Shown: positions 18,893 to 29,593, counted from the first letter of the stretch. The stretch is 64,000 bases of DNA from Streptomyces sp. H27-H5 (GCF_026627505.1 NZ_JAPNLK010000022.1:1-64000); one strand, 5' to 3'. A program made the numbers and translations. The notes: generated by a model from the letters alone, not told the origin.

Positions 18893-21396
18893 GCGCCCAC
18901 CTCCGCAGTGGTGTCGTCCGCGGCGGCCGGGGTCGCCGGGCCGATGCGTACGAGGGTGCCCGGACGGGCGCCGGTGTCGGCGAGGACGCCGGCGCCGGTG
19001 GAGTTCATCGGGAGCCAGACCACCCGGTCGGGCATCTCCGTGATCCGCAGCGGCAGTTCCACGCTGCCGGTCGGGCCGGTCACCGCGAGGACGTCGCCGG
19101 TCTTGACGCCCGTCTCGGCGGCCGTGGCGGCCGACAGACGGGCACTGGCCTCGTGCCGGGTGCCGGCCAGGGCCTCGTCGCCGTCCTGGAGGCGGCCCTG
19201 GTCGAGCAGCAGCCGGTGGCCGGCGAGCACGGCCTCGCCCGCGGCGGGGCGGGGCAGCTGCACGGTGTCCGCGGACTGCGCCGTGGCGCGTTCCCCGGCC
19301 CAGGGGCCGAGCCGGTCGATCTCCCGGCGTACGGCGTGCACGTCGGGCAGGGCGATCGGCCGGTCGGCGGCGTCGGCCAGCATGTGCAGCACGCGGCCGT
19401 CGGCCGGGGCGAGCCGGCGCGTCATCTGGTCGGGCTTCAGCGCGGCCTCGAACGGCCGGACCCTGCCCTCCCAGTTGATGAACGCGCCCGCCTTCTCGGC
19501 GACCGCGGCCACCGGGAAGACCACGTCGGCGTGGTCGGTGACCTCGCCGGGCCGCAGTTCCAGGGAGACCACGAAGGCCTCCTGGAGGGCGATCCGGGCG
19601 CGGGCCGGGTCCGGCAGGTCGGTGACCTCGACGCCGGCGACCAGCAGGGCGGACAGTTCGCGCCCGGCGGCCGCCTCGACGATCTGGCCGGTGTCGCGGC
19701 CGTAGCGGTGCGGGAGTTCGTCCAGGCCCCAGGCCGTGGCGACCTCGTCGCGGGCCCGCGGGTCGGTGGCCGGGCGGCCGCCCGGCAGCAGGGACGCGAG
19801 GGCGCCCGCCTCGACGGCGGCCCGCTCCCCGGCCCGGCGCGGGATCCACACCAGCTTCGCGCCGGTGGCGGCCGCGGCCCGGACGGCCGCGGTCAGGGCG
19901 CCGGGCACCGCCGCGAGGCGCTCGCCGACGACGATGACCGCACCGGACTCGCGCAGCGCGTCGGCCGCGGCGTGGCCGCCCTGCTCCAGACCGGAGCGGG
20001 AGGCCAGCGCGTCCAGCCAGGCCGGTTCGGTGCCGGGGGCGGCGCCCAGCAGGGTGCCGCCCGCCTTCTCCAGGCCGCGCGTGGCGAAGGGGGCCAGCGC
20101 GAACGTCCGCTGCTTGTGCCTGCGGTGCGCCTTGCGCAGCCGCAGGAAGACGCCGGGGGCCTCCTCCTCGGACTCGATGCCGACGAGCAGGACGGCGGGC
20201 GCCGCCTCCAGCGCGGAGTACGTGACGCCCTTGCCGTCGAGGTCCCGGCCGGTGCCCGCCACCGAGGAGGCCAGGAACTCGGACTCCTCCGCGCTGTGCA
20301 CCCGGGCCCGGAAGTCGATGTCGTTGGTGTCGAGGACGACCCGGGCGAACTTGGCGTACGCGTAGGCGTCCTCGACGGTGAGCCGTCCGCCGGTCAGCAC
20401 CCCGGCCCGGCCGCGGGCGGCCGCGAGACCGTTCGCCGCCGCCTCCAGGGCCTCGGGCCAGCTCGCCGGGGCGAGGACCCCGTCCGTGCCGCGCACCAGC
20501 GGGGTGGTGAGCCGGTCGGGGCGCTGGGCGTAGCGGAACCCGAAGCGGCCCTTGTCGCAGATCCACTCCTCGTTGACCTCGGGGTCCTCGGCGGCCAGTC
20601 GGCGCAGCACCTTGCCGCGGCGGTGGTCGGTCCGGGTCGCGCAGCCGCCCGCGCAGTGCTCGCACACGCTCGGGGAGGAGACGAGGTCGAAGGGGCGGGA
20701 GCGGAACCGGTAGGCGGCGGAGGTGAGCGCGCCGACCGGGCAGATCTGGATGGTGTTGCCGGAGAAGTACGACTCGAAGGGGTCGCCCTCGCCGATGCCG
20801 ACCTGCTGGAGCGCGCCGCGCTCGATCAGTTCGATCATCGGGTCGCCGGCCACCTGGTTGGAGAAGCGGGTGCAGCGCGCGCACAGCACGCACCGCTCGC
20901 GGTCGAGCAGCACCTGCGTGGAGATCGGGATCGGCTTCTCGTAGGTCCGCTTGTGCCCGTCGAACCGGGAGTCGGAGTTGCCGTGCGACATCGCCTGGTT
21001 CTGCAGCGGGCACTCGCCGCCCTTGTCGCAGACCGGGCAGTCCAGCGGGTGGTTGATGAGCAGCAGCTCCATCACACCGCGCTGGGCCTTGTCGGCGACC
21101 GGGGAGGTCAGTTGGGTCTTGACGACCATGCCGTCGGTGCAGGTGATGGTGCAGGAGGCCATCGGCTTGCGCTGGCCCTCCACCTCGACGATGCACTGGC
21201 GGCAGGCGCCGGCGGGGTCAAGGAGGGGGTGGTCGCAGAACCGGGGGATCTCGATGCCGATCTGCTCGGCGGCCCGGATGACCAACGTGCCCTTGGGCAC
21301 GGACAGTTCGATGCCGTCGATGGTCAGGGACACCGTGTTCTGCGGCGGCACCGCCGCCTCGCCGCCACCGGCGGGGGCGTTAGTGGTGACGGTCAT
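18889..21396 (-). CDS. nuoG: NADH-quinone oxidoreductase subunit G
   Basis: This is an 835-residue iron-sulfur subunit. The N-terminal [2Fe-2S] ligands lie in [20 protein letters not shown]; then come the His/Cys cluster in [18 protein letters not shown] and Cys ligands in [17 protein letters not shown]. The molybdopterin-oxidoreductase-like domain begins with [17 protein letters not shown], which could carry the extra cluster N7. It ends in a C-terminal beta domain of that superfamily. It starts at the ATG at 21396, overlapping nuoF by 4 bp. Confidence 0.95.
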   Translation of the reverse strand: MTVTTNAPAGGGEAAVPPQNTVSLTIDGIELSVPKGTLVIRAAEQIGIEIPRFCDHPLLDPAGACRQCIVEVEGQRKPMASCTITCTDGMVVKTQLTSPVADKAQRGVMELLLINHPLDCPVCDKGGECPLQNQAMSHGNSDSRFDGHKRTYEKPIPISTQVLLDRERCVLCARCTRFSNQVAGDPMIELIERGALQQVGIGEGDPFESYFSGNTIQICPVGALTSAAYRFRSRPFDLVSSPSVCEHCAGGCATRTDHRRGKVLRRLAAEDPEVNEEWICDKGRFGFRYAQRPDRLTTPLVRGTDGVLAPASWPEALEAAANGLAAARGRAGVLTGGRLTVEDAYAYAKFARVVLDTNDIDFRARVHSAEESEFLASSVAGTGRDLDGKGVTYSALEAAPAVLLVGIESEEEAPGVFLRLRKAHRRHKQRTFALAPFATRGLEKAGGTLLGAAPGTEPAWLDALASRSGLEQGGHAAADALRESGAVIVVGERLAAVPGALTAAVRAAAATGAKLVWIPRRAGERAAVEAGALASLLPGGRPATDPRARDEVATAWGLDELPHRYGRDTGQIVEAAAGRELSALLVAGVEVTDLPDPARARIALQEAFVVSLELRPGEVTDHADVVFPVAAVAEKAGAFINWEGRVRPFEAALKPDQMTRRLAPADGRVLHMLADAADRPIALPDVHAVRREIDRLGPWAGERATAQSADTVQLPRPAAGEAVLAGHRLLLDQGRLQDGDEALAGTRHEASARLSAATAAETGVKTGDVLAVTGPTGSVELPLRITEMPDRVVWLPMNSTGAGVLADTGARPGTLVRIGPATPAAADDTTAEVGA

Positions 21397-22742
21397 GCGT
21401 TCACCTCCGTGTCAGCCCAGAGGGTCGACTTCCTGGGGTCGAAGGGGCAGCCCTTGCCCGTGATGTGCTGCTCGTACTCCTCGCGGAAGTACTTGAGCGA
21501 GGAGAAGATCGGGCTGGCGGCGCCATCGCCGAGCGCGCAGAACGACTTGCCGTTGATGTTGTCGGCGATGTCGTTCAGCTTGTCGAGGTCGGACATGACG
21601 CCCTTGCCGGCCTCGATGTCGCGGAGCAGTTGGACGAGCCAGTACGTGCCCTCGCGGCAGGGGGTGCACTTGCCGCAGGACTCGTGGGCGTAGAACTCGG
21701 TCCAGCGGGTGACGGCCCGCACCACGCAGGTCGTCTCGTCGAAGCACTGGAGCGCCTTGGTGCCGAGCATCGAGCCGGCGGCGCCGACGCCCTCGTAGTC
21801 GAGGGGGACGTCGAGGTGCTCGTCCGTGAACATCGGGGTGGAGGAACCGCCCGGGGTCCAGAACTTCAGCCGGTGCCCGGGGCGCATCCCGCCGCTCATG
21901 TCGAGGAGCTGGCGCAGGGTGATCCCGAGGGGGGCCTCGTACTGGCCGGGGCCGGAGACGTGTCCGGAGAGCGAGTACAGCGTGAAGCCGGGGGACTTCT
22001 CGGTCCCCATCGCCTTGAACCAGTCCTTGCCCTTGTTCAGGATCGCGGGAACCGAGGCGATGGACTCGACGTTGTTGACGACAGTGGGGCAGGCGTAGAG
22101 CCCCTCGACGGCGGGGAAGGGGGGACGCAGCCGGGGCTGACCGCGCCGGCCTTCGAGGGAGTCGAGCAGTGCCGTCTCCTCGCCGCAGATGTACGCGCCC
22201 GCTCCCGCGTGCACCGTGATGTCGAGGTCGAGTCCGCTCCCGAGGACGTCCTTGCCGAGGTAGCCGGCCTCGTACGCCTCGCGCACGGCCTCGTGCAGGC
22301 GCCGCAGCACCGGCACGACCTCGCCGCGCAGGTAGATGAAGGCGTGCGTCGACCGGATCGCGTAACAGGCGATGATCATTCCCTCGATGAGGGAGTGCGG
22401 GTTCGCGAAGAGGAGGGGGATGTCCTTGCAGGTTCCCGGCTCCGACTCGTCCGCGTTCACGACGAGGTAGTGCGGCTTGCCGTCGCCCTGCGGGATGAAC
22501 TGCCACTTCATCCCGGTGGGGAAGCCCGCGCCGCCGCGCCCGCGCAGACCGGAGTCCTTCACGTAGGCGATCAGGTCGTCCGGGGTCATCGCGAGCGCCT
22601 TGCGCAGGCCCTCGTACCCCTCGTGACGCCGGTAGGTCTCCAGCGTCCAGGACCGCTGCTCGTCCCAGAACGCCGACAGCACGGGTGCCAGGAGCTTCTC
22701 CGGGCTGGTGCCGTTCTCGCTGATCTCGGGTGCCATCGTCAT
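21393..22742 (-). CDS. nuoF: NADH-quinone oxidoreductase subunit F
   Basis: This 449-residue subunit is where NADH is oxidised and electrons enter through FMN. It keeps the Gly-rich nucleotide site [15 protein letters not shown] and [12 protein letters not shown], the [14 protein letters not shown] block, and the [4Fe-4S] N3 motif [12 protein letters not shown] with its fourth Cys further on ([10 protein letters not shown]). Start choice is open between GTG 22745, ATG 22742 and ATG 22736; 22742 gives a TGATG junction with nuoE and a GAGG-rich ribosome site. Confidence 0.95.
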   Translation of the reverse strand: MTMAPEISENGTSPEKLLAPVLSAFWDEQRSWTLETYRRHEGYEGLRKALAMTPDDLIAYVKDSGLRGRGGAGFPTGMKWQFIPQGDGKPHYLVVNADESEPGTCKDIPLLFANPHSLIEGMIIACYAIRSTHAFIYLRGEVVPVLRRLHEAVREAYEAGYLGKDVLGSGLDLDITVHAGAGAYICGEETALLDSLEGRRGQPRLRPPFPAVEGLYACPTVVNNVESIASVPAILNKGKDWFKAMGTEKSPGFTLYSLSGHVSGPGQYEAPLGITLRQLLDMSGGMRPGHRLKFWTPGGSSTPMFTDEHLDVPLDYEGVGAAGSMLGTKALQCFDETTCVVRAVTRWTEFYAHESCGKCTPCREGTYWLVQLLRDIEAGKGVMSDLDKLNDIADNINGKSFCALGDGAASPIFSSLKYFREEYEQHITGKGCPFDPRKSTLWADTEVNA

Positions 22743-23614
22743 CACTCCCCCTCCTCGGCTGCCGGTCCGGCCGGGTGGTCGGGGTCGGACGCCGACGTCT
22801 CCTGTGGCGCGTCGTGCGAGCTGAGGTGCCGCGAGCCGGGCATCGGCGCGTCGTGCGGAGCCTCGCCGCGCGGGGCGACCACCCGGCCGCCCTGCTGGGG
22901 GGCCTCGCCGCGGAAGAGCCGCAGCCCGATCAGGGAGGCCGGACCCGCGCCGCCGGTCGCCTCGACCGCGCCCTCGCGCTCGTCGGGGAACCCGGCCAGG
23001 ATCCGGGCCGTCTCCTTGTACGTGCACAGCGGCGCGCCCCGGGTCGGTTCGACCGGGCGGTCGGCCAGCAGGTCGTCCACCAGGGCCTTGGCGGACTGGG
23101 GGGTCTGGTTGTCGAAGAACTCCCAGTTGACCATCACCACGGGGGCGAAGTCGCAGGCCGCGTTGCACTCGATGTGCTCCAGCGTGACCTTGCCGTCGGG
23201 GGTGGTCTCGTTGTTGCCGACGCCCAGGTGTTCCTTGAGCTCGTCGAAGATCGCGTCGCCGCCCATCACCGCGCACAGGGTGTTGGTACAGACGCCCACC
23301 TGGTAGTCGCCGGACGGCTTGCGCCGGTACATCGTGTAGAAGGTCGCGACGGCCGTGACCTCGGCGGTGGTCAGGCCGAGCACCTCGGCGCAGAACCGGA
23401 TGCCGGTGCGCGAGACGTAGCCCTCCTCGGACTGGGTCAGGTGCAGCAGCGGCAGCAGCGCGGAGCGGCTGTCGGGGTAGCGGGCGATGACCTCGGCGGC
23501 GTCCGCCGCGAGCCGCTCGCGCACCTCCGCCGGGTAGTCGGGGGCCGGCAGCTGGGGCATGCCCAGGCTGAGGGGGGCCGGAGGGGTGTCCCCGCCGGAA
23601 AACGCGGTCGTCAT
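22742..23614 (-). CDS. nuoE: NADH-quinone oxidoreductase subunit E
   Basis: This is a 290-residue thioredoxin-fold subunit holding [2Fe-2S] cluster N1a through Cys109 and Cys114 (CTNTLC) and Cys150 and Cys154 (CNAAC). The conserved [11 protein letters not shown] precedes the cluster site. About 90 residues at the C-terminus, rich in Pro, Gly and charges, go beyond the usual bacterial length and look disordered. It overlaps nuoD by 4 bp. Confidence 0.95.
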   Translation of the reverse strand: MTTAFSGGDTPPAPLSLGMPQLPAPDYPAEVRERLAADAAEVIARYPDSRSALLPLLHLTQSEEGYVSRTGIRFCAEVLGLTTAEVTAVATFYTMYRRKPSGDYQVGVCTNTLCAVMGGDAIFDELKEHLGVGNNETTPDGKVTLEHIECNAACDFAPVVMVNWEFFDNQTPQSAKALVDDLLADRPVEPTRGAPLCTYKETARILAGFPDEREGAVEATGGAGPASLIGLRLFRGEAPQQGGRVVAPRGEAPHDAPMPGSRHLSSHDAPQETSASDPDHPAGPAAEEGE

Positions 23615-24936
23615 CGGTCGACGCCTCCCATCACGGGGTCGATGGAGGCGACGGCGACGATCACGTCGGCGATCTGGCCGCCCTCGCACATCGCGGCCAT
23701 GGCCTGCAGGTTGGTGAAGGACGGGTCGCGGAAGTGGACCCGGTAGGGGCGGGTGCCGCCGTCGGAGACGACGTGGACGCCGAGCTCGCCCTTGGGGGAC
23801 TCGACGGCCGCGTACGCCTGCCCGGCCGGCACCCGGAAGCCCTCGGTCACCAGCTTGAAGTGGTGGATGAGGGCCTCCATGGAGGTGCCCATGATGTTCC
23901 TGATGTGGTCGAGCGAGTTGCCGAGCCCGTCGGGGCCCATGGCCAGCTGCGCCGGCCAGGCGATCTTCTTGTCGGCGACCATGACCGGGCCCGGCTCCAG
24001 GCGTTCCAGGCACTGCTCGACGATCCGCAGCGACTGGCGCATCTCCTCCAGGCGGACCAGGAACCGGCCGTAGGAGTCGCAGGACTCGGTGGTCGGCACG
24101 TCGAACTCGTAGTTCTCGTAGCCGCAGTACGGGTCCGTCTTGCGCAGGTCGTGCGGGAGGCCGGCGGAGCGCAGGATCGGGCCGGTGGCGCCGAGCGCCA
24201 TGCAGCCGGTCAGGTCGAGGTAGCCGACGTCCTGCATGCGGGCCTTGAAGATGGGGTTGCCGGTGGCGAGCTTGTCGTACTCCGGCAGGTTCTTCTTCAT
24301 GGTCTTCACGAAGTCGCGCAGCTGGTCCACGGCGCCCGGGGGCAGGTCCTGGGCCAGGCCGCCGGGGCGGATGAACGCGTGGTTCATCCGCAGGCCGGTG
24401 ATCAGCTCGAAGATGTCGAGGATCAGCTCGCGGTCGCGGAACCCGTAGATCATGATCGTGGTCGCGCCCAGCTCCATGCCGCCGGTGGCGATGCACACCA
24501 GGTGGGAGGAGAGCCGGTTGAGTTCCATCAGCAGGACGCGGATGACGGTGGCGCGGTCCGGGATCTGGTCGGTGATGCCGAGCAGCTTCTCGACGCCCAG
24601 GCAGTACGCCGTCTCGTTGAAGAACGGCGTCAGGTAGTCCATGCGCGTCACGAAGGTGGTGCCCTGCGTCCAGTTCCGGAATTCGAGGTTCTTCTCGATG
24701 CCGGTGTGCAGGTAGCCGATGCCGCAGCGGGCTTCGGTGACGGTCTCGCCGTCGATCTCCAGGATCAGGCGGAGCACGCCGTGGGTGGACGGGTGCTGGG
24801 GACCCATGTTGACGACGATCCGCTCGTCGTCCGCGCGGGCCGCCGACTGGACGATCTCGTCCCAGTCACCGCCGGTGACGGTGTAGACGAGGCCCTCGGT
24901 GGTCTCCCTGGAGGAGGCGTGGTGGGACGTGGACAT
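23611..24936 (-). CDS. nuoD: NADH-quinone oxidoreductase subunit D
   Basis: This is the 441-residue '49-kDa' subunit, related to the large subunit of [NiFe] hydrogenases, that lines the quinone pocket. It contains [15 protein letters not shown] with the quinone-binding His, GIEKNLEFR, the [14 protein letters not shown] region, and the C-terminal DPVMGGVDR. Here the quinone would be menaquinone. Start and nuoC stop share one base (TGATG). Confidence 0.96.
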   Translation of the reverse strand: MSTSHHASSRETTEGLVYTVTGGDWDEIVQSAARADDERIVVNMGPQHPSTHGVLRLILEIDGETVTEARCGIGYLHTGIEKNLEFRNWTQGTTFVTRMDYLTPFFNETAYCLGVEKLLGITDQIPDRATVIRVLLMELNRLSSHLVCIATGGMELGATTIMIYGFRDRELILDIFELITGLRMNHAFIRPGGLAQDLPPGAVDQLRDFVKTMKKNLPEYDKLATGNPIFKARMQDVGYLDLTGCMALGATGPILRSAGLPHDLRKTDPYCGYENYEFDVPTTESCDSYGRFLVRLEEMRQSLRIVEQCLERLEPGPVMVADKKIAWPAQLAMGPDGLGNSLDHIRNIMGTSMEALIHHFKLVTEGFRVPAGQAYAAVESPKGELGVHVVSDGGTRPYRVHFRDPSFTNLQAMAAMCEGGQIADVIVAVASIDPVMGGVDR

Positions 24937-25676
24937 CAGCTGTACGACCTCCGCTGGTCGGGAGCCGGGATCTGGGCGCCCTTGTACTCGATGGCGATGC
25001 CACCGAGCGGGTAGTCCTTGCGCTGCGGGAACCCCTGCCAGTCGTCCGGCATCATGATTCGGGTGAGGGCCGGGTGGCCGTCGAAGATCAGGCCGAAGAA
25101 GTCGTACGCCTCGCGCTCGTGCCAGTCGTTGGTCGGATAGACCTCGACGAGCGACGGCAGGTGCCGGTCGGCGTCCGGGACGGACACCTCCAGGCGCAGG
25201 ATCCGCCCGTGGGTGAGCGAGCGCAGGTGGTAGACGGCGTGCAGTTCGCGGCCCTTGTCCCCGGGGAAGTGCACCCCGCTGACGCCGGTGCACAGCTCGA
25301 AGCGCAGGGCCGGGTCGTCGCGCAGGGTCCGTGCCACGCGCACGAGGTGCTCGCGGGCCACGTGGAAGGTCAGCTCGCCGCGGTCGACGACCGTCTTCTC
25401 GATGGCGTGCTCGGGGACCAGGCCCTGTTCCTCCAGGGCGCCCTCGAACTCGTCGGCCACCTCGTCGAACCAGGACCCGTACGGACGGCTCGTCGCGCCG
25501 GGCATGGCCACGGTGCGGACGAGGCCGCCGTAGCCGCTGGTGTCCCCGCCGGCCGCGGCGCCGAACATGCCCTTGCGGACGCCGATCACCTCGGGGCCGG
25601 TGGTGCCCCTGGGGGCGGGAACGTTGTTCCCGTCCCCGTTGCCGTTGCCGTTCTGCACGGCCGGGTCGTCGCTCAC
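24936..25676 (-). CDS. nuoC: NADH-quinone oxidoreductase subunit C
   Basis: This is the 246-residue '30-kDa' peripheral subunit. The signature [19 protein letters not shown] is followed by [20 protein letters not shown]. The first 55 residues are Asn/Gly/Pro-rich and form an extension not seen in E. coli. It is separate from nuoD, not fused as in E. coli. The GTG at 25676 overlaps the nuoB stop by 4 bp. Confidence 0.95.
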   Translation of the reverse strand: MSDDPAVQNGNGNGDGNNVPAPRGTTGPEVIGVRKGMFGAAAGGDTSGYGGLVRTVAMPGATSRPYGSWFDEVADEFEGALEEQGLVPEHAIEKTVVDRGELTFHVAREHLVRVARTLRDDPALRFELCTGVSGVHFPGDKGRELHAVYHLRSLTHGRILRLEVSVPDADRHLPSLVEVYPTNDWHEREAYDFFGLIFDGHPALTRIMMPDDWQGFPQRKDYPLGGIAIEYKGAQIPAPDQRRSYS

Positions 25677-26227
25677 CGAAGGAGCCCCTTCATCTCGATG
25701 GTGGGGAGGGCCTTGAGGGCCGCCTCCTCCGCCTCGCGCGCCGCCTCTTCCTGGTTCACGCCGAGCTTTCCGCCCTGGATCTTCTGGTGGAGCTTGAGGA
25801 TCGCGTCCATCAACATCTCGGGGCGGGGCGGGCAACCGGGCAGGTAGATGTCCACGGGGACGATGTGGTCGACGCCCTGGACGATCGCGTAGTTGTTGAA
25901 CATTCCGCCCGAAGAGGCGCAAACGCCCATGGAGATGACCCACTTGGGAGCGGGCATCTGGTCGTACACCTGCCGCAGCACCGGCGCCATCTTCTGACTG
26001 ACCCGGCCGGCCACGATCATCAGGTCCGCCTGGCGCGGTGAGCCGCGGAAGACCTCCATGCCGAAGCGGGCCAGGTCGTACCGGCCCGCTCCGGTGGTCA
26101 TCATCTCGATGGCGCAGCACGCCAGGCCGAACGTGGCCGGGAAGACGGATGACTTGCGCACCCAGCCCGCGGCCTGTTCGACGGTCGTCAGCAGAAAGCC
26201 GCTCGGCAGCTTCTCTTCCAGTCCCAT
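25673..26227 (-). CDS. nuoB: NADH-quinone oxidoreductase subunit B
   Basis: This 184-residue subunit carries cluster N2, the direct electron donor to quinone. The ligand cysteines are Cys37 and Cys38 ([10 protein letters not shown]), Cys103 ([10 protein letters not shown]) and Cys132 (LPGCPPRPE). It starts 15 bp after nuoA. The C-terminal 30 residues are Glu/Ala-rich and likely helical. Confidence 0.96.
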   Translation of the reverse strand: MGLEEKLPSGFLLTTVEQAAGWVRKSSVFPATFGLACCAIEMMTTGAGRYDLARFGMEVFRGSPRQADLMIVAGRVSQKMAPVLRQVYDQMPAPKWVISMGVCASSGGMFNNYAIVQGVDHIVPVDIYLPGCPPRPEMLMDAILKLHQKIQGGKLGVNQEEAAREAEEAALKALPTIEMKGLLR

Positions 26228-26242
26228 GGAAAATTCAGCCCC

Positions 26243-26602
26243 TCAGTCCCATTCCAGGCCGCCGCGGCGCCACACGTAGGCGTAGGCGACGAAGACGGTG
26301 AGCACGAAGAGCAACATCTCGACGAGCCCGAAGATCCCCAGGGAGTCGAAGGTGACCGCCCAGGGGTAGAGGAAGACGATCTCGATGTCGAAGACGATGA
26401 AGAGCATCGCCGTCAGGTAGTACTTGATGGGGAAGCGACCGCCACCGGCCGGTACCGGAGTGGGCTCGATGCCGCACTCGTACGCTTCAAGTTTTGCCCG
26501 GTTGTACCTCTTTGGGCCGATCAGCGTGGCCATGACCACGGAGAAGATCGCAAACCCTGCGCCGAGGGCGCCGAGCACGAGGATGGGCGCGTACGCATTC
26601 AC
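26243..26602 (-). CDS. nuoA: NADH-quinone oxidoreductase subunit A
   Basis: This is a 119-residue, three-helix membrane subunit at the arm junction. The loop between helices 1 and 2 has the family motif KLEAYECGIEPT with the conserved Cys, followed by RFPIKYYLTAMLFIVFDIE. It starts at the GTG at 26602 after a GGAG-rich leader. As first gene of the operon it receives the promoter and Rex-type operator found about 100 bp upstream. Confidence 0.95.
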   Translation of the reverse strand: MNAYAPILVLGALGAGFAIFSVVMATLIGPKRYNRAKLEAYECGIEPTPVPAGGGRFPIKYYLTAMLFIVFDIEIVFLYPWAVTFDSLGIFGLVEMLLFVLTVFVAYAYVWRRGGLEWD

Positions 26603-26700
26603 GCTCCTCGCTCCTTCCAGTCGTCCTTGACCGTTGGACCGCTGTGCCGGCGCCGAGTGACCCGCCTCCCGTGAAGATCACCCGAATCGGAGGGGATTGC

Positions 26701-26718
26701 ATGTGAGGCAGTTCACAA
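26701..26718 (-). promoter_or_regulatory. Rex-type operator upstream of nuoA
   Basis: TGTGAGGCAGTTCACA (26702-26717) with flanking A at each side matches the form TTGTGAA-N4-TTCACAA recognised by the NADH/NAD+ sensor Rex: TGTGA and TCACA half-sites six bases apart. It lies 99 bp before the nuoA start codon. In S. coelicolor the nuo operon is reported as a Rex target, so repression when NADH is low and release when NADH is high is expected. Confidence 0.75.
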
Positions 26719-27151
26719 GCCGGACTGGTGCGCATCTTATGCCTGCCGGTCTGTGATCTGCGACACGGGTAACAACACCGAGTTTGTGATCTCCACCACC
26801 TGACGAACGATCATGAAGTCCGATGAGTGGTGATCTTCGTACGCAAGGCATCCACATGATCACCAAAGGTGACATCCGGGCCCTTCGCCGCAGGTGGAAG
26901 GGGGTCCGCACTATCAAACGTTGGATCATGCAGGCAAATTGGCACCACTGCCGTAGCGGTGGTAAGGGGATCCATACCCCCCGAACGAGGGGTTCGGGAG
27001 GACTCGGGTGGACGTCGGGCCGAGCCGATCCGAGGGGGAGGGGCGGCGGGACGAGGGCCGCGCGGATCGCGTGCATCCGTTCACGAACCACACGGGAACC
27101 TCACAGCCGGGTCACGGAGCGGCCACAGTGCCCGCACAGCGGTAGGTAACT

Positions 27152-27165
27152 GTGACCTGCGTCAC
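27152..27165 (+). promoter_or_regulatory. Crp-type binding site
   Basis: GTGACCTGCGTCAC fits the streptomycete Crp pattern GTG-N6-GNCAC exactly. It lies about 240 bp before the start of the NlpC/P60 wall hydrolase gene. Short motifs arise by chance, so this is a candidate only. Confidence 0.4.
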
Positions 27166-27286
27166 GTGGACTCCGCGCCACCGAAAGGGGGCTTGGCCAA
27201 CTGTCGAGCGGAATGGTAGGCGCCGGATCAATTGGGACTTATCGCGGAAACCCCATGATCACAGGCTTGTGAGGGTGTGTCCGTTT

Positions 27287-27313
27287 CGCCCGTTACCGCG
27301 TCAATAACGGGCG
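27287..27313 (+). promoter_or_regulatory. Hairpin in the leader of the NlpC/P60 gene
   Basis: A perfect 9-bp inverted repeat (CGCCCGTTA and TAACGGGCG) with a nine-base loop lies 92 bp before the start codon. It could be a protein-binding palindrome or a leader RNA stem. I could not match it to the c-di-AMP riboswitch that precedes some streptomycete wall-hydrolase genes. Confidence 0.4.
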
Positions 27314-27404
27314 CGACGCGTCCGGTTCGCGGCCTTCGCGCGCAACTGTGGCGCACACCACGTTTCTTGAAGCGACCGGCCGCCCCCTGATAGCGGTTAG
27401 TCCC

Positions 27405-28280
27405 ATGTCCCACACCGCTCACACACCCAGCCACCGGAAGCCCCGCCGCAGCGTCTCCAAGCTCGCGGTCCGCGCCGGCGTTGCCGGTGGCGTCCTCAGC
27501 ACCCTCGCCATGGCCGGCACCGCGAGCGCGTCCCCGTCCCCAGAGCCCGTGGCCGAGACGACGCTCGAAATGCCGGTCCTCGACCTGGACCTGAGCGCCG
27601 ACGTGGCGACGGCCGTCACCACGGCCGCCGAGAACACCCGCGCCGCAGCCGTCGAAGGCGAGCTGAACGTCCAGGAGGAGCACGCCCGCACGGGCGCCGC
27701 CGCCGAGGCGAAGCAGGCCAAGGAAGACGCCCAGCAGAAGGCCGACGCCGAGAAGAAGGCCAAGGAGGAGCAGGCGCGCAAGGCCGAGGCCGACCGCGCC
27801 AACCGCAGCTCCGCCCGCTCCTCGCTGGCGAACGCCTCCGCCTCGGACGACGATTCCTTCTCGCCCGGCAGCAGCTCCGGCGGCGGCAACTCCGACGAGA
27901 GCGGCAGCACGTCGAGGCCGGCCACCGGCTCCGCCGCCGCCATCGTCGACTTCGCCCGCGCGCAGGTCGGCAAGGCGTACGTCAGTGGCGCCACCGGCTC
28001 CTCGGCGTACGACTGCTCCGGCCTCGTCCAGGCCGCGTACCGCCAGGCCGGGATCACCCTCGACCGCGTGTCGCAGGCGCAGTCCAACGCCGGCACCTCG
28101 GTGTCGCTGAGCAACCTCCAGCCGGGCGACATCCTGTACTGGGGTGCCAAGGGCAGCGCGTACCACGTCGCCATCTACGTCGGCGGCGGCAAGTTCGTCG
28201 GTGCGCAGAACCCCAGCACCGGTGTCGTCGAGCGCAGCCTGAGCTACGACATGCCGACGGGCGCGGTCCGCGTCCTCTGA
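27405..28280 (+). CDS. Secreted NlpC/P60 (C40) peptidoglycan hydrolase
   Basis: This 291-residue exported wall enzyme has a signal peptide with twin-basic start (HRKPRRSVSKL) and cleavage near residues 40-43 (GTASAS). A charged, Ala/Lys/Glu-rich coiled coil follows (about 70-130), then a Ser/Gly-rich linker and the C40 domain from about residue 168. Catalytic Cys204 (YDCSGLVQAAY) and His254 (AYHVAIYVGGG) are intact, with a polar third residue likely near Asn269. Such enzymes cut the stem peptide between D-Glu and the diamino acid. The ATG at 27405 was chosen since it gives the signal peptide directly. Confidence 0.9.
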   Translation: MSHTAHTPSHRKPRRSVSKLAVRAGVAGGVLSTLAMAGTASASPSPEPVAETTLEMPVLDLDLSADVATAVTTAAENTRAAAVEGELNVQEEHARTGAAAEAKQAKEDAQQKADAEKKAKEEQARKAEADRANRSSARSSLANASASDDDSFSPGSSSGGGNSDESGSTSRPATGSAAAIVDFARAQVGKAYVSGATGSSAYDCSGLVQAAYRQAGITLDRVSQAQSNAGTSVSLSNLQPGDILYWGAKGSAYHVAIYVGGGKFVGAQNPSTGVVERSLSYDMPTGAVRVL

Positions 28281-28740
28281 GTCGTCGCGTCCTCGTGAAC
28301 CGTCGCGGCCTCTGAAGCCTTACCGGGCGTCCAGAGGTGCCTGGGGCCTCGTGCGGGACCCTCCGGGCCGTCCGAGCCGCTCTCGGACGCCCTGAGGAGC
28401 CTTCAGGCACCTTCGGACAGCCCGCGGCTGACCGCGCGTGCACGGAAAGGGCCGGTACTCCCCCGCTCGGGGGTGGAGTACCGGCCCTTTCGCGCGCCCG
28501 TGCCCGTGCCCGAGAGGGGAACGGAACACGCCGTCGCCGGGTCGATTTCACGCGCGCCTGGCCGAAGTGCGGGTGCGCGGGCGGACGGTGCCCTTGTTTC
28601 CCGTCGCGGAAATGCGGAATTCCGTACGGAATGCGGGGCGTGCCGTGTCAGACGAGCGAGGCCGCCAGTTTGAAACGGGCGTCGCGCTGTTTCCCGTAGA
28701 GCGCGACTGAACTTGAATCCGTGTCCTCACCGCCACCGAG
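28281..28740. other. Gene-free spacer with a strong terminator and a 14-bp palindrome
   Basis: Apart from the terminator at 28446-28490 this spacer holds ATTCCGTACGGAAT, a perfect 14-bp palindrome at 28619-28632, bracketed by direct repeats AATGCGG (28611-28617 and 28631-28637). I see no gene in it. The palindrome may be an operator left from the lost front of the ABC transporter system. Confidence 0.5.
28446..28490 (+). terminator. Hairpin terminator after the NlpC/P60 gene
   Basis: There is a perfect 16-bp stem (28446-28461 with 28475-28490), with a further CCCC/GGGG pairing inside the loop and AAA/TTT at the base. It is placed 165 bp after the stop. Confidence 0.8.
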
Positions 28741-29547
28741 GTGACCATCGAGGACGTGGCCCCCGTGGTGAACGAGTTCGCCGGTTCCGGTTTCCCCGCC
28801 GACGCGGAGGAGCGGCTGCGCGAGGTCGCGGGCATCCGCAACGCCGGAACGCTGTGGACCGTACGGCTCGATCCGGGGACGACGATCGGCGTCCTGCCCA
28901 CCGGCGGCCGCGCCACCACCGGCACCGCCACGGGCACCATCACCGGCACCCCGGTCGTCGCCGCCTCCCCGGGGGCCGTCGCCGCCCTGGTGCCCACCCT
29001 CCGGGAGGGCCGGCTCTACGACGAGTTCGCCGAGCGGAGCCGGCAGCGCGTCGTGCTCATCGGCAGCGGGGGCGCCGAACGCCTCGGCATCAGCACCCTG
29101 AGCACCCGCCCCCCGCTCTGCATCGGCGAGGAGCCGTTCACCGTGGCGGGCGTCATCGCCGACGTGGAACGCAAACCGGAGAACCTGCTCGCCGGGATCT
29201 GCCTGGTCATCGGCGCGGTCGGCATCGCCAACACCACCCTCGTCGCGGTGCTGGAGCGGACGTCGGAGATCGGGCTGCGCCGTGCGCTGGGCGCCCGGGG
29301 GCGGCACGTGGCGGCCCAGTTCCTCACCGAGGCCGCGACGCTGGGCACGCTCGGGGGGCTGGTCGGCACCTCGTTGGGCGAACTGACGGTGGTCGCCGTC
29401 TCGCTGGCCCGCGACTGGACTCCGGTGATCCATCCCGCCACCGTCGCGGCCGCCCCGCTCACCGGGCTCGTCACCGGCCTGCCGGCCGGGCTCCATCCGG
29501 CCTGGCGGGCGGCCCGTATCGAACCCGTCGAGGCCCTGCGAAGATAG
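28741..29547 (+). pseudogene. MacB/FtsX-type ABC transporter permease remnant
   Basis: The 268-codon frame matches the streptomycete MacB-like permease family: an extracellular domain (ending FTVAGVIADVERKPENLL) followed by the C-terminal membrane part (CLVIGAVGIANTTLVAVLER, GLRRALGARGRH). The N-terminal helix, which should come before the first residues, is absent: the frame begins after a stop with no ribosome site. About 100 residues that I expect between the extracellular domain and the second helix are missing, in frame. No ATPase gene is adjacent. It is therefore very probably non-functional. Confidence 0.75.
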
Positions 29548-29593
29548 TCGGGGCGCTCGCCCGACCGTCAACGACCCTGGAGGTGGTGGTCCC

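Larger units (their letters stand above)
26603..27404. other. Gene-free divergent control region between nuoA and the NlpC/P60 gene
   Basis: These 800 bp show no convincing gene: frames present have poor codon structure and no ribosome sites. The region holds the Rex-type palindrome (26701-26718), a Crp-type site (27152-27165), an 8-bp hairpin with loop CGTA (26944-26963), a 7-bp hairpin (26980-26998), and a 9-bp hairpin (27287-27313). TAAGAT at 26739-26734 on the minus strand could be a nuo -10 element. It is unusually AT-rich in part for this genome. Confidence 0.6.

Noticed and set aside
26678-27219. Short frames in the nuoA-NlpC/P60 gap
   Set aside because: Overlapping frames on both strands with no ribosome sites and no recognisable sequence; the region looks regulatory.
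26900-27404. A c-di-AMP (ydaO-type) riboswitch before the NlpC/P60 gene
   Set aside because: Hairpins are present but I could not find the conserved core expected for that class; a covariance search would decide.
28339-28710. Plus-strand frames downstream of the NlpC/P60 gene
   Set aside because: They span the strong terminator at 28446-28490 and have no start signals or family features.
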